NCBI GenBank assembly: GCA_020635905.1
Contig: JACJYV010000001.1
Location: forward strand, 1,054,001 to 1,118,000
Direction: 5' to 3'
Source of the DNA: Bacteroidia bacterium
GTDB taxonomy: Bacteria; Bacteroidota; Bacteroidia; J057; JADKCL01
DNA length: 64,000 bases
Each line of letters opens with the position of its first letter. Position 1 is the first letter of the stretch. This document shows, piece by piece, positions 1-9,756 of this stretch. The notes below the pieces were generated by a model. It saw only the letters and a program-made list of their open reading frames with translations. It did not search any database and was not told where the DNA came from. The position numbers were made by a program, and so were the translations under genes.

Positions 1-2937
1 GAAACCCTCGACACCCTGCAACGGGATCAGATGAGCCTTTGCGAGGACGTGGGAGCCCGATATGGCGGACACATCGCAGGCAGCCTGGCCGGGTGCCTTT
101 CCATCTACTTTGGGTATCCACAGGTCAGCGACAACGATGCACGCCGTGCCGGACGGGCGGCCCTTGACCTGATGGGACAAATCAGGCGGCGCAGTGCTTT
201 GCTGGAAGCTCACCATGGCATTCGACTCGAGGTAAGGATGGGCATGCATTCGGGCACCGTGCTCTCCAAACCCAACCAGACCCCCGAAGGGTTGGTGCCC
301 AATCTGGCGTTCAACCTGCTCTTCACGGCCGGGCGGGGTTCCATCCTGGTCAGCTATGCCACCCGCAAGTTGTTGGATCCCTTCCTCGAATTCGAGCAGG
401 CCGCCGTGCCCGATCGTACTCACCTGCAATTGCCCGAACTGGTCTATACCATTTCCGGGGAGCGACAGACGGAGGCCCTTTCCTTTTTGCGTCCCTGGAG
501 TGCCAACCGCGACATGATCGGCCGGGATGAAGAAAAAAATCGGGTGCTCGGCCATTGGAAAGAGGTCAAACAGGGACAGGGAAAAGCAGTCATCCTGGGC
601 GGTCAGGCCGGGATTGGCAAATCCAAAATGGTCTATGAGATCAAAAAACAGGTACGCAGCGAGGGATTTCCCTACCGCGAAGCCCGCTGTCTGCCCGAAC
701 ACCAGAATAATGCCCTTTTCCCCTTTTTCAGCATGCTGCGCAGCCATTGGGGCATCGCCGAACTCAACAAACCTGAAGCCATTTTGCAACCGCTGGAACG
801 CGAGTTGACCAATGCAGGCTGCAACCTGCAGGAAGGACTTCCCATCCTGTGTTCCTGGTTGTCCATCCCCCTGAGTGGCAAATACAAAGTCTCAGAGGCC
901 ACTCCAGACGTGCAAAAGCAGATTTTGTTCAACCTGCTCAAACAATCCCTTTACCACATTGGAAGCGGCAATCCATTCATCCTGGTGCTGGAAGACCTCC
1001 ACTGGCTTGACCCTACGGGCCATGAATTTGTAGAATTCATGCTCAAAGACCTGCACGAAAAGCCCCTCATGCTGGCCATGACCACCCGTCCGGTTTTTAC
1101 TCCCACCTGGGAGGGCACCCAGATGCTGCACCTGGAGCCCCTCAATTCCAGCGGGACCGAAGGCATGGTGCGCGGCGTACTCGGCGGCAAAGAAATTGCA
1201 CCCAAAGCCATGGAATACATCTCCCAGCGCACAGACGGCATTCCCCTCTACATCGAGGAACTGACCCGGCTTCTGGAGGAAGAAGGTCACCTGCACGAGG
1301 TAAAGGGGCAATATCAACTCAGCGCCGAAAGCGACATCCGCGACATCCCCAACACCCTCCAGGATCTGCTCAACGCCCGTCTGAACCGCCTCGGCCCCGC
1401 CAAAGAAACCGCCCAACTGGCAGCAACCATAGGCCGCGAATTCAACTACGACCTGCTGGTCAAAGCCTCCCTCAGCGACGAAGCCACCGTGCAAAGGGAC
1501 CTCGACAAGCTCATAGATAAGGACCTTATTTATCGCCACCGGCGGGTAAATGATGAGACGTATGTGTTCAGGCATGCGCTCATCCGCGATGCCGCGTATG
1601 AAGGGATGGTCGGTGCGGCGCGAAAGGAGAGCCATTTGCGGGTGGCAGAGACGCTGGAGCAAATTGTACCGCGGGAAAATTTCAGAATCGCCAACCATTG
1701 GGCAGGTGGGGAAGAATTCTCGAAAGCTGCCAAAACAGGGCTCGAATCAATCCATGAAAGGACGAACCTTTCACAGTTTGAGGATGCTCTCAGGCAGTCA
1801 AAGACTGCACTTGAATGGGCAAAAGAGGTGAGCGATGAAACCTTGAAAAACGATTTGGAATTTCAAATCCACCAAAGCCTTGTAAAGGCTTTGATTGCCA
1901 CCCGGGGGTTTGGGGACGAAGAGGTCAGAAAAGCAAATGACCGTACCGAAGAACTCTTTCTCAGGATGCCCGAAGAACATGAAGAAGTCAGGTGGCTCCT
2001 CTGGAACAGAATTCAATTTAACCTGCTGAACGGTGATTTCCCCCGATTCCAGGAGTTATGGGATAAAGCAATTAAGTTGGCACAAAAATCAAACGACATT
2101 CCATTCCTAAGCGCCCTTCATTCCGTAATGGCCTGCAAATACTTCATTTCCGGGGAATTTGAGCAGAGTATTTCAGAAATCAATCAGTCTGTTGAGCATT
2201 ATGACAAAGCCAGTGGCAAAGATATTGTAAGCATCTTCGGATTGAACACGAAATGTTACGCACTGGGCATCATGGCAAATATCTGTGCCCTAAGAGGAAA
2301 ATATCAGGATGAACTGAATTTCCGTACCCAAGCCTCCGAATCTGCGAAAAAAAACGGGAATGGCCCCTCCATTGCAAATCAGATATACCAATCCACCCTG
2401 ATCCCAATTTTACAGGATGACAGAAAAGAACTTACCCGGCTCTACAGCCAGCATTTTCCTTATCTGCGGGAGGCAAATTTCACTTCTCATATCCGGTTTT
2501 TTGAACTTATTGATGCTCTTTTGATCTCTGACATTTCACAGGCCAAAACATCCTATAAAAATCTGATTAAGTCCGGCAGAAAAGCCGAGATCACTTTGTT
2601 TGGATATCTGGTTTCCCGTACAGCCCTGACCAGTGGGGACTTTGAGGAGGCTTTGAAATGGGCAGACAAGCACCTTGATCTGGGAGAAAAAACAGGTGAA
2701 GTATTTATGCTGCCAGACCTGCACGGTCTAAAAGCAATTGCTTTGTATAAACTTAACCCCAAAAATGAGCTGAAAATCCAACAATGTATTGCCAATGCCC
2801 TGAACCAGGCCAGAAAACAAGGATCTGATCTCCAACTGATGCACATTCTTCACGAATGCTACAACACCATCCGGAATGACGCCATCCGAAAATTTTGCAA
2901 AGAACAAATCAATTCCTCAGCCACTGAAAAATTGTGA
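1..2937 (+). CDS. Degenerate class III cyclase domain - AAA ATPase - TPR protein, 5' truncated
   Basis: The frame is open from base 1, so the start lies outside the window; the first visible Met is at 31. Counted from that Met, residues 1-130 are the second half of a class III nucleotide cyclase domain (YFGYP, then a RMGMHSGT strand). The usual GDG metal-binding triplet reads AGC, and the transition-state Arg of the NLAAR helix reads Asn (NLAFN). I infer that this domain is catalytically dead and used for binding. An AAA_16-type ATPase follows: Walker A GGQAGIGKS at about 190-198 and Walker B LVLEDLHWLD at about 318-327. The rest, about 560-960, is helical and TPR-like. The order cyclase-ATPase-TPR is a known signalling architecture. 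The stop overlaps the next start as GTGA, so translation is coupled to the TIR gene. A role as regulator of the downstream TIR/nSTAND proteins is inference. Confidence 0.85.
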   Translation, partial: ETLDTLQRDQMSLCEDVGARYGGHIAGSLAGCLSIYFGYPQVSDNDARRAGRAALDLMGQIRRRSALLEAHHGIRLEVRMGMHSGTVLSKPNQTPEGLVPNLAFNLLFTAGRGSILVSYATRKLLDPFLEFEQAAVPDRTHLQLPELVYTISGERQTEALSFLRPWSANRDMIGRDEEKNRVLGHWKEVKQGQGKAVILGGQAGIGKSKMVYEIKKQVRSEGFPYREARCLPEHQNNALFPFFSMLRSHWGIAELNKPEAILQPLERELTNAGCNLQEGLPILCSWLSIPLSGKYKVSEATPDVQKQILFNLLKQSLYHIGSGNPFILVLEDLHWLDPTGHEFVEFMLKDLHEKPLMLAMTTRPVFTPTWEGTQMLHLEPLNSSGTEGMVRGVLGGKEIAPKAMEYISQRTDGIPLYIEELTRLLEEEGHLHEVKGQYQLSAESDIRDIPNTLQDLLNARLNRLGPAKETAQLAATIGREFNYDLLVKASLSDEATVQRDLDKLIDKDLIYRHRRVNDETYVFRHALIRDAAYEGMVGAARKESHLRVAETLEQIVPRENFRIANHWAGGEEFSKAAKTGLESIHERTNLSQFEDALRQSKTALEWAKEVSDETLKNDLEFQIHQSLVKALIATRGFGDEEVRKANDRTEELFLRMPEEHEEVRWLLWNRIQFNLLNGDFPRFQELWDKAIKLAQKSNDIPFLSALHSVMACKYFISGEFEQSISEINQSVEHYDKASGKDIVSIFGLNTKCYALGIMANICALRGKYQDELNFRTQASESAKKNGNGPSIANQIYQSTLIPILQDDRKELTRLYSQHFPYLREANFTSHIRFFELIDALLISDISQAKTSYKNLIKSGRKAEITLFGYLVSRTALTSGDFEEALKWADKHLDLGEKTGEVFMLPDLHGLKAIALYKLNPKNELKIQQCIANALNQARKQGSDLQLMHILHECYNTIRNDAIRKFCKEQINSSATEKL

Positions 2938-4463
2938 CCCCACAAAATCCAACCAGTAAAGATGTCTTTATCAGCTTTGACCAGAGTGACGACGAAGGCC
3001 TTGTGGATGGCTCACAAGGCTGGGTCTCTGATTTCCATGCAGTACTGGAAAAATTTCTGAACCAACTGATGAGTGGCCACCCTACGGTCTGGAGGGATGT
3101 AATGGGTTTGGCGAAGAACCCACGGTTTCTCCCCGGGATTCTGAATGATATATCCCAAACAAATCTGCTGGTTCCTGTGATTTCACCTTCCTATGTTACC
3201 TCTTCCTGGGCCCGCCTGGAAATGGAAGCTTTTTTGGAGAAGGAATCAGAAAATCAGGATACCAAAGGCAATAACAGTGTCTTCAAAGTCATAAAGACCC
3301 CACTTAACTCGGAAAAAGAGCCCACAGAACTTTCAGGAATCATGGCCTATGAATTCTTCCTGAAAGATCCCGAAACCGGGAGAATAAGAGAATTCAACCG
3401 AAGATTTGGAGAAAAACTGGAACACGAATTCCTTACCAAAACCTACGATCTGGCTTCAGATATTGCCCAATCACTGGAGTTGCTAAAGACGGCTTCAATG
3501 TCAAAACCTTCAAATCTCACCTCAAACGAAAAACAAACCACCGTTTTTCTATCCTTTGGACCGAATGATCTGAGAGAGGAATATGACATGATCAAAAGGG
3601 AGCTTACAGGATTGGGGTTCAGAGTTGTTCCCGACCGGCAGTATCCCATTTCTGCGGTCGGTTTCGCAGATACCATTCGTAAATTCCTCAGTGAGGCTGA
3701 ATCTTCCATTCATCTGGTGGGTGACGAATATGGACTGATTCCCTACGGATACACCCAGTCTGTTTGCGAAATTCAAAATCTGCTGGCCGCTGAAAAAAGC
3801 ACCCATACTACCTTCAAAAGGTTGATCTGGATCAAACCTGGCACCAGAAACCGGGAAAAATCCCAGGAAAAATTCATTGAAAATCTGAAAACAACCCCTG
3901 CCCTGTTGGCAGGTGCAGACCTGATTGAAAGGCCCATTGAGGAACTTAAATCCATCATCATTGGAACCTACTTTCAAATCAATGAGCAAAATTCCAGTAA
4001 TAAATATGCATCTCTTACTTGGGGAGAAGCAGAACCTGACCTGCTTTACCTGATCTGTGATCAGGAAGACCGTAGCTCTATACGGGAAGTCTCCAGATTT
4101 TTGTATGAACTGGGATTTGAGGTTCGGCTGCCTTCCTTCAAGGGATCAGAATCGGACGTACGGCTGGCCCACCATGAACGACTCGCAGAAGCCAGTGCAA
4201 TCGTCATTTATTACGGGAACGGAACCGAATTGTGGGTGGATTCCATGCTGAAAGAAGTGCGAAAGTCTCCGGCTTACGGACGCAAATCTCCCTTACTGTG
4301 CAAACCCGTCATCCTGCTTGGAGGAGAAAAAATACCAGAAAAACTGGACTTCATGACCCACCAGGCTGAAATCATGGAAGCATTTGAAGGGATAATACCC
4401 AGGAATGAACTTTCCCGGCATTTACAAAAAATAACTCAACCAGAACCAGGGAATGCAAACTAA
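2934..4463 (+). CDS. Triple TIR-like domain protein
   Basis: 509 aa, starting at a GTG that overlaps the previous stop by 4 bp. Three alpha/beta modules follow one another. Residues about 5-130 are a TIR domain: a DVFISF first strand, then SPSYVTSSWARLE, which contains the WxxxE motif with the Glu used by NADase TIRs. Residues about 205-330 are a TIR-related module (VFLSF ... HLVGDEYG) of the sort found next to STAND NTPases. Residues about 365-495 are a third module (LLYLICD ... IVIYYGNG). There is no signal peptide or membrane helix, so the protein is cytosolic. TIR domains in prokaryotes usually cleave NAD+ or act as adaptors. Only the first module keeps an obvious catalytic Glu, so modules 2 and 3 may be adaptors. 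The gene lies between an ATPase gene and an nSTAND1 gene, as in predicted NTP-dependent conflict systems. Domain calls are firm for module 1 and weaker for 2 and 3. Confidence 0.85.
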   Translation: MTPQNPTSKDVFISFDQSDDEGLVDGSQGWVSDFHAVLEKFLNQLMSGHPTVWRDVMGLAKNPRFLPGILNDISQTNLLVPVISPSYVTSSWARLEMEAFLEKESENQDTKGNNSVFKVIKTPLNSEKEPTELSGIMAYEFFLKDPETGRIREFNRRFGEKLEHEFLTKTYDLASDIAQSLELLKTASMSKPSNLTSNEKQTTVFLSFGPNDLREEYDMIKRELTGLGFRVVPDRQYPISAVGFADTIRKFLSEAESSIHLVGDEYGLIPYGYTQSVCEIQNLLAAEKSTHTTFKRLIWIKPGTRNREKSQEKFIENLKTTPALLAGADLIERPIEELKSIIIGTYFQINEQNSSNKYASLTWGEAEPDLLYLICDQEDRSSIREVSRFLYELGFEVRLPSFKGSESDVRLAHHERLAEASAIVIYYGNGTELWVDSMLKEVRKSPAYGRKSPLLCKPVILLGGEKIPEKLDFMTHQAEIMEAFEGIIPRNELSRHLQKITQPEPGNAN

Positions 4464-7400
4464 AGACGTTAAAACCAGCCCCCCGGCAGGGCACAAGGAA
4501 AGGCCCTACCCAGGCCTTCGTCCATATACTCCGGACGAAACCCACCTTTTCTTTGGAAGGGACAAGCAATCAGATGAATTGATGGCAAAACTAAGCCATC
4601 ACCGCTTTTTGGCCGTGCTGGGTTCATCTGGTTCAGGAAAATCTTCCCTGGTTTTGGCTGGCCTGCTTCCCTCCCTTCACAGCGGATTCATGACTTCGGC
4701 CGGGTCAAAATGGAAAATTGCATGCATGCGGCCGGGAGACCAACCCATCCAAAATCTCGCTTTAGCCCTGATGGGCATGACCCGGGAAGACAATGAGGGG
4801 CTGATCTCCTCCAAAATGATGTTGCTGACCGCCCTGAAATACAATTCGACTGGCCTGAACCGGGTGGCCAATGAATTGATCCTGAATCATGACGAAAACC
4901 TTCTGCTGGTGGTGGATCAGTTTGAAGAAATATTCAGATACGAAAACAAAGCAGGCAACTCACTGAAAGCCAATTCTTTTGTCCAGCTGATACTCAATGC
5001 ATCCCAGGCGGCAAACTCGCGGGTTTATGTCATCATCACCATGCGTTCAGATTTTCTGCTGGAATGCCCGCGCTTTCCCGGATTGCCCGAGGCCATCAAC
5101 AAAGGTCTCTATCTCATGCCCCGCATGACACGCGATCAAATCCGGGAGGCAATTACCGGCCCCGCCATCGTGGTTTATGAAAAAATCAGCCCCATTCTTG
5201 AAGTACACCTGTTGAATGATCTGGAAGGAAGCCATGACCAGCTTCCAATCCTGGCCCACAGTCTGATGCGCACCTGGGAACACTGGGAAACCCACAAAGA
5301 AGCAGGCGCCCCCATTGACCTGGATGATTATGAAGCCGTAGGTGGAATGCGGGATGCGCTGAACCGCCATGCCGACGAAATATATCAGGAACTGGCCACG
5401 GAGCACCTGCAAACGGTTTGCAAAAAGGTATTCAAATCCCTTACCACCATCGGGCAGGATAACCGCGGAGTGCGGCGCCCCTGCACAGTAAGGCAATTAT
5501 GCCTGATCACCCAATGCGAGCAATGCGACGTAATTCAGGTACTGGATGCCTTCAGATCAGGGGGAAGATCGTTTATAACTCCTGATTCAGGGCCGCTGGG
5601 ACAGGAAGCCCTGGTGGATATTTCCCACGAAAGTTTTATGCGGGTTTGGAAAAAACTGGTTGGATGGGTGGAGGAAGAATGGGAATCGGCCGAAATGTAC
5701 CGCAGGCTTGACGCGTCCAGAGCCTACTACCAGAACGGAGAAGGGGATTTTTTAAGGGGACCTGCACTGGAAATTGCCCTGGACTGGCAAAATTCACAAA
5801 ATCCTACTCAGGAATGGGCAAGCCAATATGGGGGTGACTTTCCTGCAGTGATCAATTTTCTCATTTCAAGCTTGAGAAACCGGCAGGAAGAAGAGGAGAG
5901 AGAAAATGAACGGATTCATCTGGAACAACATCACAGACAGCAGAAAGAAAAACTGAGGCGCAATAAAAGGTCATTGGTCCTGATGGCCATCATGATTGGC
6001 ATTTCCATCCTGCTCGCGATCTATTCATTCAAAATGTACCGCCATTCCCATGCCCAGGCCGAAATTGCAAAGCAAAACGAGATGGAAGCCAATGCCCAGA
6101 AACGTGAAGTGGAAAAGCAAAAAGAAGCTGTAATGGCCCAAAAAGTGATCGCAGACCAGCAGCATTTCCGGGCAGATTCTTTGGCAGGGTTGGCCCTCGC
6201 TGACCGGGACCGGGCTGATATGGAAGCCATGAAGGCACGCTCGCAGGAAGTCAAGGCCCAAAAGCTGCAATTGATTGCAGAGGAAAATGAGCAAAAAGCC
6301 AGGATGCAAGAAGCCCAGGCCACCCGACAAAAATCAGAAGCCATCCTCCAGAAGCAGGAAGCCATCCTGCAAAAAGCCCGTGCAGACACGGCTGTCAATC
6401 TGTTCAGAGCTCAAAAAGCAGCCGCCCTCTCCCTTTCCAGCTCGGAACCTGATCGAAAGGCTGTGTTTGCCTTGCTCGCTTTCAGAATCAATCAGGAAAA
6501 TCACGGGGATCCCGGAGATCCAAATATCCATGCCGCCATGACTCAGGCCCTGTTTGAATTCAGCCCTGAACAGGTAACCCTTTCAGGAGAACCCATCAGA
6601 AAAATGACCACCCTGCCCGGGCGGGGAATGATATTTCTGGGCAATCACTCTCAATTGGGTTATTTTGATGGACAGATTATCAAAACAGGCTACTCCCCGC
6701 GGCTACAAAATCTGGATGACCGGATTCTGACTGTGAGTAAGAGCGGGGAATACATTGCCATTTCCAACATACCCGGAAATATTTATCTCTGCAGCAATCA
6801 GACCTTCTCCGGGGAAAACCCAGGCAAGTCCGCTTCAGCGATCACCATCCTGAAAGGGCATTCCGGGGCCGTAACTGCCGCTGAATTTTCCCCGGACGGT
6901 AATACACTTTACTCCGCAGGACTTGATGGTCAGATTTTTGCCTGGAAACTGGAAGGAAACGACAATTCAGACCCCCATCTGGTGGCAAAGGGAGCTGAAC
7001 AGCCCTACGCCCTGGCGTCAACACCGGGGGGAGAACTATTGGCCATCGGCTATTCCAATGGTGAGATTAAGTTTCTTTCAACCCTGGATTACACAGAAAA
7101 GAGCCGCATCCAGCTTCGGGCCAGGGTAACCTCCCTGCATTTTCATCCCACTGGAAAATATCTTGCGGCCGGGCTTGAGAACGGAGAAGTCGTGCTTGTC
7201 CGTAGCGGGAAAGTGGACGGAGAATTGAATTCCCAAACCATTGGAACGCACGGAGCCCGGGTGAGTGAAGTACTTTTTTCCCCGGATGGGGAAATGCTGG
7301 CATCCTCCGGTTATGACAAACTGGTGCATTTGTATCGCATATCTGATCCTGACCACTCAGGGATAATCTTTGCCGGGCACAGCCGCTGGATAACCGGATT

Positions 7401-7554
7401 GGCATTTGATCCTTCTGGCTCCATCCTTTATTCAGGATCTGAAGATAAGACCATTCGCCAATGGTTTACAGATTCGCGGGAACTTGCTGAAAAACTGGCA
7501 AAAATGCCAGGCAGAGAGATTTCAGAAGAAGAGCTTAAACAAATCCTCAGGTGA
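4453..7554 (+). CDS. nSTAND1 NTPase with single membrane helix, coiled coil and WD40 repeats
   Basis: 1033 aa; the ATG lies 11 bp inside the end of the TIR gene. The N-terminal motif YPGLRPYTPDETHLFFGRD is the signature of the novel STAND NTPase 1 family. Walker A is GSSGSGKS at about 57-64 and Walker B is LLLVVDQFEE near 150-157. A hydrophobic helix at about 508-527 is followed by about 130 residues of Gln/Ala/Glu/Lys-rich coiled coil. The last 250 residues hold WD40-type blades (GHSGAVTAAEFSPDG, GHSRWITGLAFDPSG). With one helix between them, the NTPase should be cytosolic and the propeller periplasmic. That would fit the outer-membrane genes downstream, but the topology is inferred. STAND NTPases act as sensor switches that assemble and activate effectors, here plausibly the TIR protein. 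The next gene begins 9 bp after the stop. Confidence 0.9.
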   Translation: MQTKDVKTSPPAGHKERPYPGLRPYTPDETHLFFGRDKQSDELMAKLSHHRFLAVLGSSGSGKSSLVLAGLLPSLHSGFMTSAGSKWKIACMRPGDQPIQNLALALMGMTREDNEGLISSKMMLLTALKYNSTGLNRVANELILNHDENLLLVVDQFEEIFRYENKAGNSLKANSFVQLILNASQAANSRVYVIITMRSDFLLECPRFPGLPEAINKGLYLMPRMTRDQIREAITGPAIVVYEKISPILEVHLLNDLEGSHDQLPILAHSLMRTWEHWETHKEAGAPIDLDDYEAVGGMRDALNRHADEIYQELATEHLQTVCKKVFKSLTTIGQDNRGVRRPCTVRQLCLITQCEQCDVIQVLDAFRSGGRSFITPDSGPLGQEALVDISHESFMRVWKKLVGWVEEEWESAEMYRRLDASRAYYQNGEGDFLRGPALEIALDWQNSQNPTQEWASQYGGDFPAVINFLISSLRNRQEEEERENERIHLEQHHRQQKEKLRRNKRSLVLMAIMIGISILLAIYSFKMYRHSHAQAEIAKQNEMEANAQKREVEKQKEAVMAQKVIADQQHFRADSLAGLALADRDRADMEAMKARSQEVKAQKLQLIAEENEQKARMQEAQATRQKSEAILQKQEAILQKARADTAVNLFRAQKAAALSLSSSEPDRKAVFALLAFRINQENHGDPGDPNIHAAMTQALFEFSPEQVTLSGEPIRKMTTLPGRGMIFLGNHSQLGYFDGQIIKTGYSPRLQNLDDRILTVSKSGEYIAISNIPGNIYLCSNQTFSGENPGKSASAITILKGHSGAVTAAEFSPDGNTLYSAGLDGQIFAWKLEGNDNSDPHLVAKGAEQPYALASTPGGELLAIGYSNGEIKFLSTLDYTEKSRIQLRARVTSLHFHPTGKYLAAGLENGEVVLVRSGKVDGELNSQTIGTHGARVSEVLFSPDGEMLASSGYDKLVHLYRISDPDHSGIIFAGHSRWITGLAFDPSGSILYSGSEDKTIRQWFTDSRELAEKLAKMPGREISEEELKQILR

Positions 7555-7675
7555 AAAAAGAAAATGCATAAGTCCCTTTACCTCCTTGCAGAAATACTGC
7601 TGATTGCCTTTACCAGCCTGCCAGCCCAGAACGATTGTGATCTCAGGCTGATCAGAGATACGGAAATCGCCTTTG

Positions 7676-7892
7676 AAGGGGGAAAATTTGCACAGGTAAT
7701 TGATCTTGCCCATGACCCATGTATAAAGAATATTCATTCTGCCCAGGCACTGCAACTCTTTTGGCAACAGCAGATCAGGGCCGGACTGGAGCTTGACCAA
7801 ATTGACCACGCGAGATTTGCCATGAGCTCCCTCCTGGCAAAATTTCCAAAATTCATTCCCCGCCAAAATGAAGATCCGGAAATAATAAACCT
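7676..7892. repeat. 217-bp target site duplication, left copy (IS copy A)
   Basis: It begins AAGGGGGAAAATTTGC and ends AATAAACCT. The same 217 bases lie directly after the IS at 9540-9756. It is coding sequence of the interrupted barrel gene. The length is far above the few bp made by most IS families. The edges are uncertain by one base on each side because of chance matches; the second IS copy fixes the element ends. Confidence 0.93.
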
Positions 7893-9539
7893 CCTGTTTT
7901 CGGCGCTGGGACACCCAAATCAGATTCCGAAGGATTTTAAAAGGTCGATTTGCTCCTGCTCCTTTGCCATCAGGTAGGTATATGGTTCTTTTGACTGAGG
8001 CAAAGTCATTTTAAGGCCATAGATCGTTTTCAAAATTTCGATTGCCTTTTCTGGGCTGAGGCCTGTTTGTTTCTCTTTTAATTGTCGCTCGAACTCCTTG
8101 TAGACTTTGTAAGCGCAAAATGCAATGCATATATGTGATTCAATCCTTCTCTTGAGACGATGGTAAACTGGCCTGATCTTGAGGTCGGTTTTAGATATTC
8201 GGAATGCTTTTTCGATTTGCCAAAGTTGCCTGTAGCCTTCGATGACTTGCTCTTTTGAGAGTGAGCAGTTCGTGATGTAACCCTTTAATCCGTCCCAGCG
8301 ACTTGCCTGGTCCACTTTGTCATAATCGATGTTGATCTTAACTTCTCCTGTCATGGAGAGAAATTGATTGTATCCCCTATTGTTAATGTGTTGTTTGGTC
8401 AAATTGCCCTTGTTCAGGTTCTTCTCCAATTTTTTTATCCCTCTGTTGCGGTTGTATTCATCTTTTCTTGCCCTTTTTGAGGAGTAACTAATGACCAGCC
8501 GCTTGCCATCTTCTTGCTTTAAAACAGCACTCTTCCCATCTTCTAATTTCAGTTTCAGGATTTCCTCCTTTATTTTCTTTGCCCCAGCCTTAATCCTGGC
8601 CCCAAGAATAAATTCATACCCACCTGCCTCTAATTGCGCGATATTGTCTTTTGAAAGTAGGCCAGAATCTGCAATCACTACCAGTTTACCCAGATCATAT
8701 TTCTCTTTGAACGCTTCAATGACCGGAATCATGGTGTGGCCTTCAAATTTATTCCCTTCGAAAATCTGGTATGCCAACGGATAACCATAGTAGCTAACCA
8801 GCAGGCCCAAAAGAACCTGAGGATGTTGGTGTTTGCCATCCTTGGAGAATCCGGCCACGCGCAGATCGTCTTCCTCTGCAGCCTCAAAATATAAAGTAGT
8901 GACATCGTAAAAGACAACTGCTGGTTCCTCGCCCAGTACCTCAAGCGTATGCCGATAACTAATCTTTTGAACCTCTTCGTACTGGTCGTTCCGGAGCTTG
9001 TCCAGGTAACGGTAAATCTTTGTCACCTCATAAGCTATTCCATTGAATTTAAGCAGGTAATCTGCTGTTTTTAACTTACTGAGTGGAAAAACCAACCGGG
9101 ATATTACCAAATGACGAAACAGCTCATCGGGGATCGCATGAAAACCAATCTCTCGAAAAAGCTTGCCAAATACCAGATCTGGCCCTAAAAGTTGAACTTT
9201 ATGAAGATGGGAATCGAGTGTTTGGATAAAGTGGCGGTCCTCACCGATGACAAAATCCATTGCCATCTGACCATGAATCCGCAAAATCATTTGTTTCCCC
9301 TTCTCAACCAACAACTCCACCTCATCCGCATCCGAACTACTTCCGACGGTCTTCAGAACCCGGTATCGCCCTTGGCTCTTATCTATAATCTGAACACTGA
9401 CTATCCCGGATCGATTTGGCTTTTTGCGAACAAACATCCACAAAGATAGTCTGGGACACCCAAAACAATCCAAAAATCATCCAAATCAACGCCCATTCAA
9501 TGATTTTGCCGAAAACTTGGAAAAAGTGCCGAAGACAGG
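7893..9539 (-). mobile_element. IS1634-type insertion sequence, copy A (1647 bp)
   Basis: 1647 bp, with imperfect 15-bp terminal inverted repeats: CCTGTTTTCGGCGCT at this end against CCTGTCTTCGGCACT at the other (13 of 15 match). It holds one transposase gene on the minus strand and is flanked by a 217-bp direct repeat. It has the same length and apparently the same sequence as copy B at 16665-18311, in opposite orientation. A shared TTTGGGTGTCCCAG stretch lies just inside both ends of the element and may be a subterminal transposase site (inference). The insertion breaks the first barrel gene of the TIR/nSTAND operon. Confidence 0.93.
7920..9437 (-). CDS. IS1634-family DDE transposase (copy A)
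   Basis: 505 aa from the ATG at 9437 (MFVRKKPNRSG); a TTG 36 bp further out is also in frame, but the ATG gives the better start. The DDE residues stand in the contexts YDVTTLYFE (first Asp), VIADSGLLS (second Asp) and the YREK-type box YRQLWQIEKAFRISKTDLK (Glu). The segment GFSKDGKHQHPQVLLGLLV is typical of IS1634 relatives in the IS4 superfamily. The enzyme catalyses cut-and-paste transposition. The protein is identical to that of copy B, which argues for recent, functional transposition. Confidence 0.93.
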   Translation of the reverse strand: MFVRKKPNRSGIVSVQIIDKSQGRYRVLKTVGSSSDADEVELLVEKGKQMILRIHGQMAMDFVIGEDRHFIQTLDSHLHKVQLLGPDLVFGKLFREIGFHAIPDELFRHLVISRLVFPLSKLKTADYLLKFNGIAYEVTKIYRYLDKLRNDQYEEVQKISYRHTLEVLGEEPAVVFYDVTTLYFEAAEEDDLRVAGFSKDGKHQHPQVLLGLLVSYYGYPLAYQIFEGNKFEGHTMIPVIEAFKEKYDLGKLVVIADSGLLSKDNIAQLEAGGYEFILGARIKAGAKKIKEEILKLKLEDGKSAVLKQEDGKRLVISYSSKRARKDEYNRNRGIKKLEKNLNKGNLTKQHINNRGYNQFLSMTGEVKINIDYDKVDQASRWDGLKGYITNCSLSKEQVIEGYRQLWQIEKAFRISKTDLKIRPVYHRLKRRIESHICIAFCAYKVYKEFERQLKEKQTGLSPEKAIEILKTIYGLKMTLPQSKEPYTYLMAKEQEQIDLLKSFGI

Positions 9540-9756
9540 AAGGGGGAAAATTTGCACAGGTAATTGATCTTGCCCATGACCCATGTATAAAGAATATTCA
9601 TTCTGCCCAGGCACTGCAACTCTTTTGGCAACAGCAGATCAGGGCCGGACTGGAGCTTGACCAAATTGACCACGCGAGATTTGCCATGAGCTCCCTCCTG
9701 GCAAAATTTCCAAAATTCATTCCCCGCCAAAATGAAGATCCGGAAATAATAAACCT
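9540..9756. repeat. 217-bp target site duplication, right copy (IS copy A)
   Basis: Exact direct copy of 7676-7892, lying immediately after the IS. The interrupted barrel gene continues at 9757 in the frame left at 7892, which shows that this is a duplication of target sequence and not part of the element. Confidence 0.93.

Noticed and set aside
892..1698. 268-codon frame antisense to the AAA ATPase domain
   Set aside because: The sense strand encodes a clear ATPase; the antisense product has no recognisable feature.
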